A DNA stretch of 53,504 bases from NCBI GenBank assembly GCA_020852755.1, contig JADZAF010000096.1, forward strand, positions 1-53,504, written 5' to 3'. The stretch comes from Bryobacterales bacterium. GTDB lineage: Bacteria > Acidobacteriota > Terriglobia > Bryobacterales > Bryobacteraceae. A program made the position numbers and the translations under genes. Below are positions 36,715-44,654 of this stretch, piece after piece. The notes below the pieces were generated by a model. The model was given only the letters and a program-made list of their open reading frames with translations, was not told where the DNA came from and searched no databases. How positions within the stretch are numbered: position 1 is the first letter of the stretch; each line of letters begins with the position of its first letter.

Positions 36715-37707
36715 ATGAAGGCAAACCGGAGTATTCCCCTGGGACTGGCGGCGCTGGCCATGATGGCGCTGGCGGCCGGCGCCCAACCGCCCATCAGCGA
36801 GAAACGGGTCCAGGAGCTGAAGAACCTCCGTTTCGGAATGTTCATCTGCTGGTCCTTCAGCACCTTTTCCGGAAAGGAATGGACGCCGGGAGTGAAAGAC
36901 GTCTCCTTCTTCCGCGCTACTGAAGTGGATGTCGAACAGTGGGTGCGGACGGCGAAGGAGGCCGGGATGGGATACATCCTCTTCCTCACCAAGCACCATG
37001 ACGGCTTCTGTCTTTGGGACACCAGGACCACGGACCGGAAAGTAACCAATGCTCCGCTCGGCCGCGATGTGCTGGCAGAGCTTCGCAAGGCGTGCGACCG
37101 CCACGGGATCAAGCTGGCGCTGTACTTCTCCGAAGGCGACTGGACCTGGCCCGGCGCCGAAGACGGCAAGTCCGGCAAGGGAGGATCGAACCCGGAGATA
37201 AAGAAGGCCCAGCTGAAGGAACTCCTCAGCGGCTACGGCCCCATCCAGTACATCTGGTTCGACCATGCCGTGGGCGACGGAGGATTGAGCCATCGCGAGA
37301 CGCTGCGGTGGGTGAAGTCGATTCAGCCGGACTGCTTCGTGGGGTTCAATCATGGCGATCAGGAAGGCGCCGACATCCGGCTGGGCGAGATGGGGCGTCC
37401 GGGGCCGCTGGAGGACCACACCGCGGCGGGGCCGCACATGCGCAATCCGCCTTCGCGCAGCTACCGGCTGGCCGAGTTCACCTATCCCATTCTTCCTCCG
37501 CACAAAGGCGGGGCGATGTGGTTCTATTCGCTGCCGGAGCACGACCGGCTCGTCCACCCGCCCGAGAAGATCCACGCGGACTACCTGGGCGCCGTCAAGT
37601 ACGGCAATATTTTCTCCCTCGATGTGGGGCCGGACTACCGCGGCCGGCTGCGGGATATCGACGTGCGGACGCTGCGCGCGGCCGGCCGCATGATCCGGGG
37701 CCGGTAG
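36715..37707 (+). CDS. Second GH29-type alpha-L-fucosidase, short form
   Basis: The 330-residue secreted protein (signal peptide SIPLGLAALAMMALAAGAQ) keeps the GH29 barrel marks LRFGMFICWSFST, YILFLTKHHDGFCLWDT and the Asp of YIWFDHAVG as candidate nucleophile. It stops right after the barrel with YGNIFSLDVGPDYRGRLRD, so it lacks the C-terminal beta-sandwich of the 31527 enzyme. The N-terminal His-Trp pair seen in the other enzyme (VHWG) is replaced by ICWS, so specificity may differ. It follows the esterase by 11 nt and precedes a 271-bp gap with its own repeat and a new start. Confidence 0.9.
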   Translation: MKANRSIPLGLAALAMMALAAGAQPPISEKRVQELKNLRFGMFICWSFSTFSGKEWTPGVKDVSFFRATEVDVEQWVRTAKEAGMGYILFLTKHHDGFCLWDTRTTDRKVTNAPLGRDVLAELRKACDRHGIKLALYFSEGDWTWPGAEDGKSGKGGSNPEIKKAQLKELLSGYGPIQYIWFDHAVGDGGLSHRETLRWVKSIQPDCFVGFNHGDQEGADIRLGEMGRPGPLEDHTAAGPHMRNPPSRSYRLAEFTYPILPPHKGGAMWFYSLPEHDRLVHPPEKIHADYLGAVKYGNIFSLDVGPDYRGRLRDIDVRTLRAAGRMIRGR

Positions 37708-37916
37708 TCCCGCCCCGCATTCAGCGCGCGAGAGCGCCTCGCGGCGTGCATGCGGCCGACAGCGAAAGACGGTCGCGGGTGTGCGTCCAGCCGGCCGCGC
37801 CTCCGGCCAGGGGAACCGCGCAACCCGGCGAAGATCCCGGCAGGGTCTGGGCCTGCAGCAACGGGTGAAGGTGTGGCAGTGCTATCAGATTACAAGGACT
37901 GCTTATCCGGTTCATC

Positions 37917-37939
37917 CGCTGTTACGCTACGCTGTTACG
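37917..37939 (+). repeat. Two direct 10-bp repeats ahead of the isomerase-like gene
   Basis: CGCTGTTACG occurs at 37917-37926 and again at 37930-37939, separated by CTA (13-bp period), followed by a small CTGAC/GTCAG hairpin at 37945-37958. The repeats lie 40-60 bp before ATG 37979, in a suitable place for an operator. The rest of the 37708-37978 gap shows no convincing promoter. Confidence 0.45.
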
Positions 37940-37978
37940 TGGCCCTGACGCCAGTCAGCGACTCTTAGGAGGAAGGTA

Positions 37979-39466
37979 ATGAACAGCTTTTTCAAGCTAA
38001 ACCGCAGGATGTTCCTGGGAGCCGGCACGGCGGCCGGCATCACCCTGGCCGGGCAGACCACCGGGCGGGCGGCGGAGACCGCGGAAAGAGACGAGTGGCC
38101 CAAACTGCGGCCGGCGACAATCTACAAGCTGTACGTCGGCCGGTCGGGGGCAATCACCAACGCTGCCGGCAGAAGCGTCCAATACCTGACCTGGGGGAAA
38201 GACGAGGTGGTGAAGATGGACAACTACCTCCGCGACCTCGAAAAGAAGCTCGGGGACGTGACCTTCACCGGCGGTGAGACCATCCCGCCCGCCGATGTCG
38301 CGCAGGTGGCTGCCAGGGCCGCCTCGGCCGACGGCGTCCTGCTGATCTGGCTCTCCGGGCACGGGGGCGATTACGCCACGCTGGAGAAGCTCAGCTTCGG
38401 CCTGGACAAGCCCGCGGTTTCCTTCTTCCAGCCCTTCAGCGGACACGGCTGGATGTGGCACCAGCAGTGGAAGAATCGCAAGGTCGTACTGCTCTCGACC
38501 ACCGATTGGAGGGAGCTCGACGAAGCCGTCAGCCTGCTGCGTGTGCCGGCGCTGATGAAGCAGACGCGCATCCTGGCGGTCAACGGACCGCGCGGCACCA
38601 AGGCGGCCTGCTCCGCCGAAGAGGTGAAAAGGAAGCTGGGCGCCGATCTGGTGACGATCCCGAACGAACAGATTCTGGAAATGGCCAGGTCGATCGATCC
38701 AGCGGCCGCCGAGGCTGAAGCGGAGCAGTACTGGATCAAGCCGGCCATCGGAATCCTGGAGCCGACGCGCCAGGAGATTATCGATTCCGCGAGGTATTAC
38801 CTGGCGGTCAAGCAGCTGATGATCCGGGAGAAAGCGCAGGGCATCTGCAGCGCCGCCTGCATGGGCAACCCCCGCGCCTGCCTGACCTTCAGCAAGCTCA
38901 ACGACCTGGGCTTCGCAGGCGCCTGCGAGGGCGACATCGATTCCACGCTCACCATGCTGCTGTTCGCCTACGCCTTCCGCGCGCCCGGTTTCATCACGGA
39001 CCCGGTGGTGGACGAGTCAAAGAACGCGCTGGTGCAGTTCCATTGCACCTCCTTCACGCGCAGGGCGGACGGCAGCCGCATGCCGTTCCTGATCCGGAAC
39101 CAGACGGACAGCGGCGGCGGCGTTGCCCTGCAGGTGCAATGGCAGGTAGGGGAGCCGGTCACCATGGCCAAGCTCGTCAACCTCGACACCATGCTGGCCG
39201 TGCCCGGCAAGATCACCGAAACAGGCGCCAGCCCCCTGGCCTGCCGCACGCAGTTCACCCAGACGGTGCGCGATGCCCGCCACCTCTTCCTGAACTGGGG
39301 CGGCGGCGCTATCGTGGCGCCCGGCAGTCCCGGCGACCTCTCGCAATATGCCGGCGCCATGCCCATGCTGCACCGGGCCGTGTTCTATGGCGACCATATG
39401 CGGGGCATGAAGCGCCTGGGCGACCTGATGGGCTACAAGGTGATCGAAGAGGATATCGCCTCGTAG
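37979..39466 (+). CDS. Tat-exported L-fucose/arabinose isomerase-like protein
   Basis: The 495-residue protein has a twin-arginine signal (NRRMFLGAGTAAG) and then a sequence resembling the COG2407-type sugar isomerases. The best evidence is the C-terminal half: NPRACLTFSKLNDLGFAGAC, then ACEGDIDSTLTMLLFAYAF and NALVQFHCTSFTRR, matching the Glu/Asp and His metal-site region of fucose isomerase-like proteins. The N-terminal half (GVLLIWLSGHGG, WKNRKVVLLSTTDWRELDEA) is more divergent. Known sugar isomerases are cytoplasmic, so export is unusual; the protein may instead bind or epimerise sugars in the periplasm. AGGAGG precedes the ATG. It lies between the fucosidases and the GH36-like gene. Confidence 0.78.
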   Translation: MNSFFKLNRRMFLGAGTAAGITLAGQTTGRAAETAERDEWPKLRPATIYKLYVGRSGAITNAAGRSVQYLTWGKDEVVKMDNYLRDLEKKLGDVTFTGGETIPPADVAQVAARAASADGVLLIWLSGHGGDYATLEKLSFGLDKPAVSFFQPFSGHGWMWHQQWKNRKVVLLSTTDWRELDEAVSLLRVPALMKQTRILAVNGPRGTKAACSAEEVKRKLGADLVTIPNEQILEMARSIDPAAAEAEAEQYWIKPAIGILEPTRQEIIDSARYYLAVKQLMIREKAQGICSAACMGNPRACLTFSKLNDLGFAGACEGDIDSTLTMLLFAYAFRAPGFITDPVVDESKNALVQFHCTSFTRRADGSRMPFLIRNQTDSGGGVALQVQWQVGEPVTMAKLVNLDTMLAVPGKITETGASPLACRTQFTQTVRDARHLFLNWGGGAIVAPGSPGDLSQYAGAMPMLHRAVFYGDHMRGMKRLGDLMGYKVIEEDIAS

Positions 39467-39556
39467 AAATCGTGGCGGAGTTCGCGCTGCGAGGGGAACG
39501 CCGTCTCCGAGCCGAGGGGTCGCCAAACTGCGGTACAGTTCCCTGGTAGGCCTTTC

Positions 39557-41821
39557 ATGAACCGGTTGACCCTGATCTGCATCTGCGTTCCGGCGGCCTG
39601 CCTTACCGCCGCCGAGATTACCGTGGCCGGCGGGCAGGCCGTGCTGAAGTCGGAAACGCTGGAGCGCGTCATCCGCTTCGGCGAGGGGAACATCCGCACC
39701 ACCCGGCTGTCCGTCGGAGGCAGCGAACTGCTGGCGGCTCCCGCACGGGAGTTCTCCGTTTTCATCGCCCGCGAGCAATCCAACCGGCCGCCGCGAGGGC
39801 TGCGGGCGGACGAGATCGCCGAGCAGAACGATTTTTCGAGCATGAACAGCGGTCGCTGGCGATCGGAGGGATTCGATCCCACCCGCTACGACGACCCCCG
39901 GCCGGACGCACCCAAATGGGTGGACGCGCGGCTCGTGCAGGCTTCGGCCTGGCGCCGGTTCGCGGGTGCTCCCGAGACCGCCGTCACGCGCCCCGTGCCC
40001 GGCGCCACGCGCCTGGCCATCCGCTCGACCCTCGAAAAGGACCCGGTCCTGAAAGGCGTATCGATCGAACTGGTCTACGAGGTCTACGATGGCTATCCGG
40101 CTGTGCGAAAGTGGATCGCGGTGCGCAACGGCGGCCCGCTCTGGCTGCGGCTGGACCGCCTGATCATCGACGATCTCCACCTCTCGCCCCTCACCCGCAA
40201 GTCGCTCGCGGCGGCCATGTTCGGAGTGCAGCCCAGCGTGGTGGCATTCGAAGCGCCGGGCGCCCGCGCCGGGCTGATCGCCGCCAGCGAGGTCCCCTCC
40301 GCTCTGCGCTCCATCTCGGAGCAGGGGGCCATGGGCTACACCTCCAGCCTGTTCGAATGGGTGCTCGGGCCGGGCGAGGAGTTCGTGAGCGAGCCGGTGT
40401 TCTACTACGGCTACAGCGGCGCCGCCGCCCCCACACTCTCCTCGGTCTCCACCCCGCTCGACCGCGCGCTCGAAGGCCCCTATATGGAATTCGTGAAGCG
40501 CCGCGTCGGAGTTGCGGCGGAGACCGCGCCAATTCACGGTCCCCAGTGGATGACCTGGGCGTTCTTCTACGACCGGATCGACGACGGGCTGGTGCGCCGG
40601 CTGGCGGACATCGCGGCCCGCGCAGGCTTCACCGAAATGCTCTTCGACGATGGCTGGCAGAAAGGCCGCCTGGGCACCGAGGTGGACACGGTGAAGTTCC
40701 CGGATTTCGAGTCGACCTCACGCTACGTGCGGTCGAAGGGCCTGGCGCTCGGCCTGTGGGTCTCCTGCTTCCGCGACCGCGATTCGCGCGACCTGGCCGC
40801 CATGCCGGATGCGCGCATTCTGCCGCCTCTCATCCGGAGCCCTTCGCTGCCCGGTTTCGCCATGAGCTTCGCCTCTCCGTGGCGCGATTTCTTTGTCCAG
40901 GACCTGGTGGCCCTGTCGCGGCGCTACGGCGTGAGCTACTTCAAGCAGGACTTCACCAATATCATGTACGGCGACCTGGCGGAAGGGCACGAGAGCCGCA
41001 CCCGCAGGGAATCCCTGCTGCGCGGCTTGCGCGGTCTGCTGGCCGCCCAGGCAGCGCTGCGGCGCGCCGCGCCCGAGGTAGTCAACGAGATCACTCACGA
41101 AATCTACTGGGGCACGCCTGGAGTGCCCGCCGACCTGGCCGCGCTCAAGCACACCGCCCGGTTCCACATCCCGCCGAATGAAGCGACCGGCACGAACATT
41201 GCCCGCGAATTCGGCGGCCGCGCCATCAGCTCCGCGGAGCATGCCGAGGCACTGCGGCGCGGCTGCTGGCTGGCCCGCCAGCGCTTCTACTCGCACCGCG
41301 GGCTGCCGCTCTACCCGCTCGAGTTCTACGCCGCCGCCACCACCAACCACCTGGGCAGCCTCTCGCCGCGGATTCAGGACCGGCAGGTGGCCAGCTGGCT
41401 GATGGGCATGCCGGTTTGTTTCTCCGGCGACGCCCGTACCCTGACCGAAGAGAACATCGCCCATTACCGCGGACGGCTGGACGCCGTCCAGCGCCTGCAC
41501 AAGACCTACGGGATCTACAGGCATTTCCAGTTCAGCGGAGTTCCGGAGCCGACCGACGTGGACTGGCACTGGTGGGGCAAGCTGAACGCGCAGGGTTATG
41601 GCGCCGTGGTGATCCTGCGCGGCAGTGCTGGCGCGGACTTCCGCCGGATCAACATTCCCTGGGTTCGCCGCGGCGCCGTTTACTCCGTCGCCGGCCTTTT
41701 CTCCGGCAAACAGTACGGCAGGTTCAGCGGGGAAACGCTTCAAACCCGCGGCATCCGGATCGAGCTGCCGGACTACGGGCAGGAGTTGCTCGAACTCGCG
41801 CCGCCGGACCCGCGAGAGTAG
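39557..41821 (+). CDS. Secreted GH36-like alpha-galactosidase (melibiase family)
   Basis: In this 754-residue protein a signal peptide (LICICVPAACLTAAE) is followed by an N-terminal beta-supersandwich of about 300 residues, then a TIM barrel from WMTWAFFYDRID to about 620 and a C-terminal beta-domain. The barrel carries the clan D marks FTEMLFDDGWQ and the nucleophile motif YFKQDF with Asp 465; the acid/base Asp is harder to place. GH36 enzymes release alpha-galactose or alpha-N-acetylgalactosamine, and some are galactosyltransferases. Length agrees with the family (about 700-750). It starts 90 bp after the isomerase-like gene without a clear ribosome site and is the last gene of the plus-strand glycan set, 27 bp before a convergent stop. 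Confidence 0.87.
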   Translation: MNRLTLICICVPAACLTAAEITVAGGQAVLKSETLERVIRFGEGNIRTTRLSVGGSELLAAPAREFSVFIAREQSNRPPRGLRADEIAEQNDFSSMNSGRWRSEGFDPTRYDDPRPDAPKWVDARLVQASAWRRFAGAPETAVTRPVPGATRLAIRSTLEKDPVLKGVSIELVYEVYDGYPAVRKWIAVRNGGPLWLRLDRLIIDDLHLSPLTRKSLAAAMFGVQPSVVAFEAPGARAGLIAASEVPSALRSISEQGAMGYTSSLFEWVLGPGEEFVSEPVFYYGYSGAAAPTLSSVSTPLDRALEGPYMEFVKRRVGVAAETAPIHGPQWMTWAFFYDRIDDGLVRRLADIAARAGFTEMLFDDGWQKGRLGTEVDTVKFPDFESTSRYVRSKGLALGLWVSCFRDRDSRDLAAMPDARILPPLIRSPSLPGFAMSFASPWRDFFVQDLVALSRRYGVSYFKQDFTNIMYGDLAEGHESRTRRESLLRGLRGLLAAQAALRRAAPEVVNEITHEIYWGTPGVPADLAALKHTARFHIPPNEATGTNIAREFGGRAISSAEHAEALRRGCWLARQRFYSHRGLPLYPLEFYAAATTNHLGSLSPRIQDRQVASWLMGMPVCFSGDARTLTEENIAHYRGRLDAVQRLHKTYGIYRHFQFSGVPEPTDVDWHWWGKLNAQGYGAVVILRGSAGADFRRINIPWVRRGAVYSVAGLFSGKQYGRFSGETLQTRGIRIELPDYGQELLELAPPDPRE

Positions 41822-41848
41822 AAGGCGTGATCTTCCCGGCGCAGGATC

Positions 41849-43882
41849 TCAACGCGCGGCGTCGCCGCCTCCCGGGACGCGGAACCACCAGGCAATTCCT
41901 CCCAGCCACGCCAGCACGCTGATCGCAGCCGCGATCTTCGACCCCAGTCCGCTCTCGAAAATCAGGCGGATCGACGCTTGCGGGGCAGGGCGCGGTTTCA
42001 ACAGCAGGAAGCCCAGCGCGTCCTTCTCCACGGGAATCGGCGCTCCGTCTTGAAACGCCTTCCAGCCCGGGTGATGGGTGACCTGCACGGAAACCCGCAT
42101 CCCTTCGGGAACCCGGCCGCGAATCTCCAGGGCACTGGCGCCGGCCCAGCGGGATTCCAGCTTCGGCCGCTCCGGATCCTCGATGGCCTTGACGTAGGAT
42201 TCCAGCAGGACGGCATCCCGGCCGGTCGGGACGCGGCCGGGCATCTCCTCCGGGCGAACCAGGTGAGCGTAGGAAACGAAGGGGACGCGATAGACGGCGT
42301 CGCCTTCCCGGACGTAGACGCGCTCCAGCAGCCCCTCGAACTTCGCGGGATTGCGGAAATCGCGGTAGAACTCCCGCGACCCGGGGCCATGCACGGCGAC
42401 GTACTCCACCGCCAGCGCTTTCAGTTGCAGGACGGCGGTGGCGCCTTCCTGGCCGGGCGCGTTGCCCGCGCCGCTGAGAATCTGGTAGTTCAGATCGATC
42501 GGAACCCGGTTCCGCACTCCCGATTCGAACGTCCCTCCGGTCTGCGGGATCGCAAAGCGCGAGTTGAGATGGAAGCGCGTGCCTCCGGTCACGAAGACCC
42601 GCCCGGCGGGCTTGCGGCTATTCAGGAAGCCGGCGACCCGGTATTCGGGAGTGTTTTCCCCGGCGAACGGGGTAAGTTCCAGGGCGGGCTTGGTGGCGTA
42701 ACGCCAGACCTGCCTCGCGCCAAGCGCCATTCCCGCCAGGGCCAGAAGCGTCATGGCGGCGCAGAGTGCCCGGCTGCGCCGTTCCAGCGCGCGTTTGGCC
42801 AGCGCGAAGTAGAGCAGCACCGCGAACAGTTCGGCTTCCGGCGTGTAGCGCCGCGATTCGGGGATCGTCTCGATTCCGAACCAGTGGTAGGCCAGCGCCA
42901 CGTATCCGAAGCTGAACAGGCACAGGCTCAGAAAGCACAAGTACGGTTTCCCCGAAAAGCGCCCGAACAGGAAACGCATGAAGAGCGCGCCGCAGATCAG
43001 CCCGAGCAACAGCGCCTGCTGGGAGAGCTGCATGCGGTAGTTGAAAGCGTCCACGGGCCAACTGGAGGCAACCGTGGAGACGAAGCCGGGCGTCAGCCAG
43101 AAGCAGGAGAACAGGTAGGCCAGCCCGGCTGAAACCGCCAGAGGGCGTAGGGATTTCGCCCACGTGTAAGGACCGGCATGGCTGAGAAGCAGCATCAGGC
43201 AGCACCACGCCAGCGCCAGGGCGGCCACCCAGTTGGTGAGCGCTACGGCCGCCAGCAGAACGGCGCCGGCCAGGATTCGGCGGCGGGTCCCGTGCCGCAA
43301 CGCGGCGAGCAAGGCCAGGACGGCGAGCGGGAGCAAGGTCAGGCCGGCGATATGGGGCGCCTCGCCGTACTTGATCTGCAAGTGCAGGCGGGAGGGAAGC
43401 TGGGCCACGCCGGCATCCAGCGACAGGTACGGGATCAGGATGTAGAAAGGCGAGAAGAAGGTGTACACCGCGCCCGCCGCCAACGCCCACCGGCGGTCCC
43501 TGAAGAGATAGAGGGCCAGAAAGAAGAAAGCCACCGGCCCGAACGAGGCGAGGGTTACGGTGATCACCCGGTATACCTGGCTCGGATCGCCGCCCGACAG
43601 CCAGATGCCGGCCGCCGCCAGATAGGGCAGTCCGGGCAGATAGGCGAAGCGCGCGGGCAGGCCGCAGTAGTGCTCCGGCTTCCAGCCCCAGGGATTCGGA
43701 TTCTCGGCGACGAAGCGCGCCATGGAGACGTAGCCCGGCTCGATGCTCCCGCGATACAAACGCTCGCCGGGCAGGAAGAGCACGCTGTTGAGGATTACAT
43801 TGAGTGCCAGCAGCAGCACGGGCGCCCATGCCGCCGCCCATGCCCGCCGGAGCGCACGCGAACTCGAAGTCGTCTGTATCAC
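41849..43882 (-). CDS. Polytopic membrane protein, glycosyltransferase-C/YfhO-like layout
   Basis: The 677-residue protein has about twelve hydrophobic helices, the first at APVLLLALNVILNSVLFLPG, then a long soluble C-terminal region (about 430-640) and a last helix near IAAAISVLAWLGGIAWWF. The first loop carries PGYVSMARFVAENPNPWGWK, an acidic/aromatic loop in the position used by GT-C enzymes, and the second half resembles membrane proteins of the YfhO/6-pyruvoyl-tetrahydropterin-synthase-related group. It may transfer a sugar from a lipid carrier; this is inferred. GTG 43882 is chosen because a perfect TATAAT lies about 30 bp upstream and longer frames would overlap the divergent hydroxylase gene. 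It converges on the GH36-like gene. Confidence 0.82.
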   Translation of the reverse strand: MIQTTSSSRALRRAWAAAWAPVLLLALNVILNSVLFLPGERLYRGSIEPGYVSMARFVAENPNPWGWKPEHYCGLPARFAYLPGLPYLAAAGIWLSGGDPSQVYRVITVTLASFGPVAFFFLALYLFRDRRWALAAGAVYTFFSPFYILIPYLSLDAGVAQLPSRLHLQIKYGEAPHIAGLTLLPLAVLALLAALRHGTRRRILAGAVLLAAVALTNWVAALALAWCCLMLLLSHAGPYTWAKSLRPLAVSAGLAYLFSCFWLTPGFVSTVASSWPVDAFNYRMQLSQQALLLGLICGALFMRFLFGRFSGKPYLCFLSLCLFSFGYVALAYHWFGIETIPESRRYTPEAELFAVLLYFALAKRALERRSRALCAAMTLLALAGMALGARQVWRYATKPALELTPFAGENTPEYRVAGFLNSRKPAGRVFVTGGTRFHLNSRFAIPQTGGTFESGVRNRVPIDLNYQILSGAGNAPGQEGATAVLQLKALAVEYVAVHGPGSREFYRDFRNPAKFEGLLERVYVREGDAVYRVPFVSYAHLVRPEEMPGRVPTGRDAVLLESYVKAIEDPERPKLESRWAGASALEIRGRVPEGMRVSVQVTHHPGWKAFQDGAPIPVEKDALGFLLLKPRPAPQASIRLIFESGLGSKIAAAISVLAWLGGIAWWFRVPGGGDAAR

Positions 43883-43910
43883 GGAGAGGGCCTCGCGACC
43901 GGGAAGAGGA

Positions 43911-43916
43911 ATTATA
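43911..43916 (-). promoter_or_regulatory. -10 element of the membrane protein gene at 41849-43882
   Basis: A perfect TATAAT on the minus strand (43916-43911) is followed by a predicted 20-25 nt leader with GAGG before GTG 43882. No -35 match is seen at 17 bp. Confidence 0.45.
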
Positions 43917-43992
43917 GCGCCAGGAGCCCGGCGGGCAGGCGCAGCATACCGACTCGCCTGGCCGGCTCCGGCGCGATGCCCGGCTGGTGCTT

Positions 43993-44031
43993 TTGGCACA
44001 GTCACGGGCGTCAACATGTAAAAAGTGCCAA
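43993..44031. promoter_or_regulatory. Inverted repeat and possible promoter ahead of the molybdenum hydroxylase operon
   Basis: TTGGCAC (43993-43999) and GTGCCAA (44025-44031) are perfect 7-bp inverted halves 25 bp apart, a spacing compatible with a dimeric regulator. The left half also provides a TTGGCA -35 with TGTAAA as -10 after 18 bp on the plus strand. The rest of the 313-bp gap 43883-44195 shows only short GC-rich stretches and no gene I can support. Confidence 0.35.
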
Positions 44032-44195
44032 TCCACACACGCCGGGTCTTCCCGGCTGCGGCGGATCGCATGCCGCACAAATTCCGGCATTTCCGGCCCC
44101 CGCAACGTGCAACCCCGCAGTTGCATATCCGCCTGGCCCCCGAGTTGCTCCATGGTGAGCCACTCCGGGCAATACCAATACTCTGGGAGCAGACG

Positions 44196-44636
44196 TTGAT
44201 CACACTGAACGTAAACGGGAAAACGGTTCAAGCGAACGTAACCGACAAAGACACTCCTCTCCTTTGGGTCCTGCGCGATGTTCTCGGTCTGACCGGCACG
44301 AAGTACGGCTGCGGCATCGAGGTCTGCGGCGCATGCACCGTGCTGATCGACGGACAGCGCGAGCACTCCTGCGTGTTTGACGTGGGTTCCGCGATCGGGA
44401 AGCAGATTGTGACGATCGAGGGCCTCTCGCCGGCGGGCACGCAGAACCACCCGGTGCAGCAGGCCTGGATCCGGAATCAGGTGCCGCAATGCGGCTATTG
44501 CCAGCCGGGCATGATCATGGCCTGCGTGGCGGGCATGAAAGCGGGCCATCACGGCAGCGAGCTGCTTTCGGAAATGAAGCACCTGTGCGTGTGCGGCACC
44601 TATCAGCGCATTCGCGACACGGTCGCCAATCTCTAG
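44196..44636 (+). CDS. 2Fe-2S subunit of a molybdenum hydroxylase (IorA-like)
   Basis: The 146-residue electron-transfer subunit carries two clusters. The plant-type site is YGCGIEVCGACTVLIDG with a fourth Cys in REHSC, and the second site is QCGYCQPGMIM with CVCG. This matches the small subunit of isoquinoline 1-oxidoreductase-type and aldehyde oxidase-type enzymes. TTG at 44196 is chosen: GGGAG (44185-44189) precedes it by 6 nt and the product then begins MITLNVNGKTVQANV, as the family does. It has no signal peptide, whereas its partner at 44655 has a Tat signal, so it may be exported bound to the large subunit. The gap to that gene is 18 nt. Confidence 0.94.
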   Translation: MITLNVNGKTVQANVTDKDTPLLWVLRDVLGLTGTKYGCGIEVCGACTVLIDGQREHSCVFDVGSAIGKQIVTIEGLSPAGTQNHPVQQAWIRNQVPQCGYCQPGMIMACVAGMKAGHHGSELLSEMKHLCVCGTYQRIRDTVANL

Positions 44637-44654
44637 AGGAGCGTCGGAAACACC

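Noticed and set aside
43993-44014. Sigma-54 promoter (TGGCAC...TTGC) before the hydroxylase operon
   Set aside because: TGGCAC is present but the TTGC half at the required spacing is absent (CGGGC instead).
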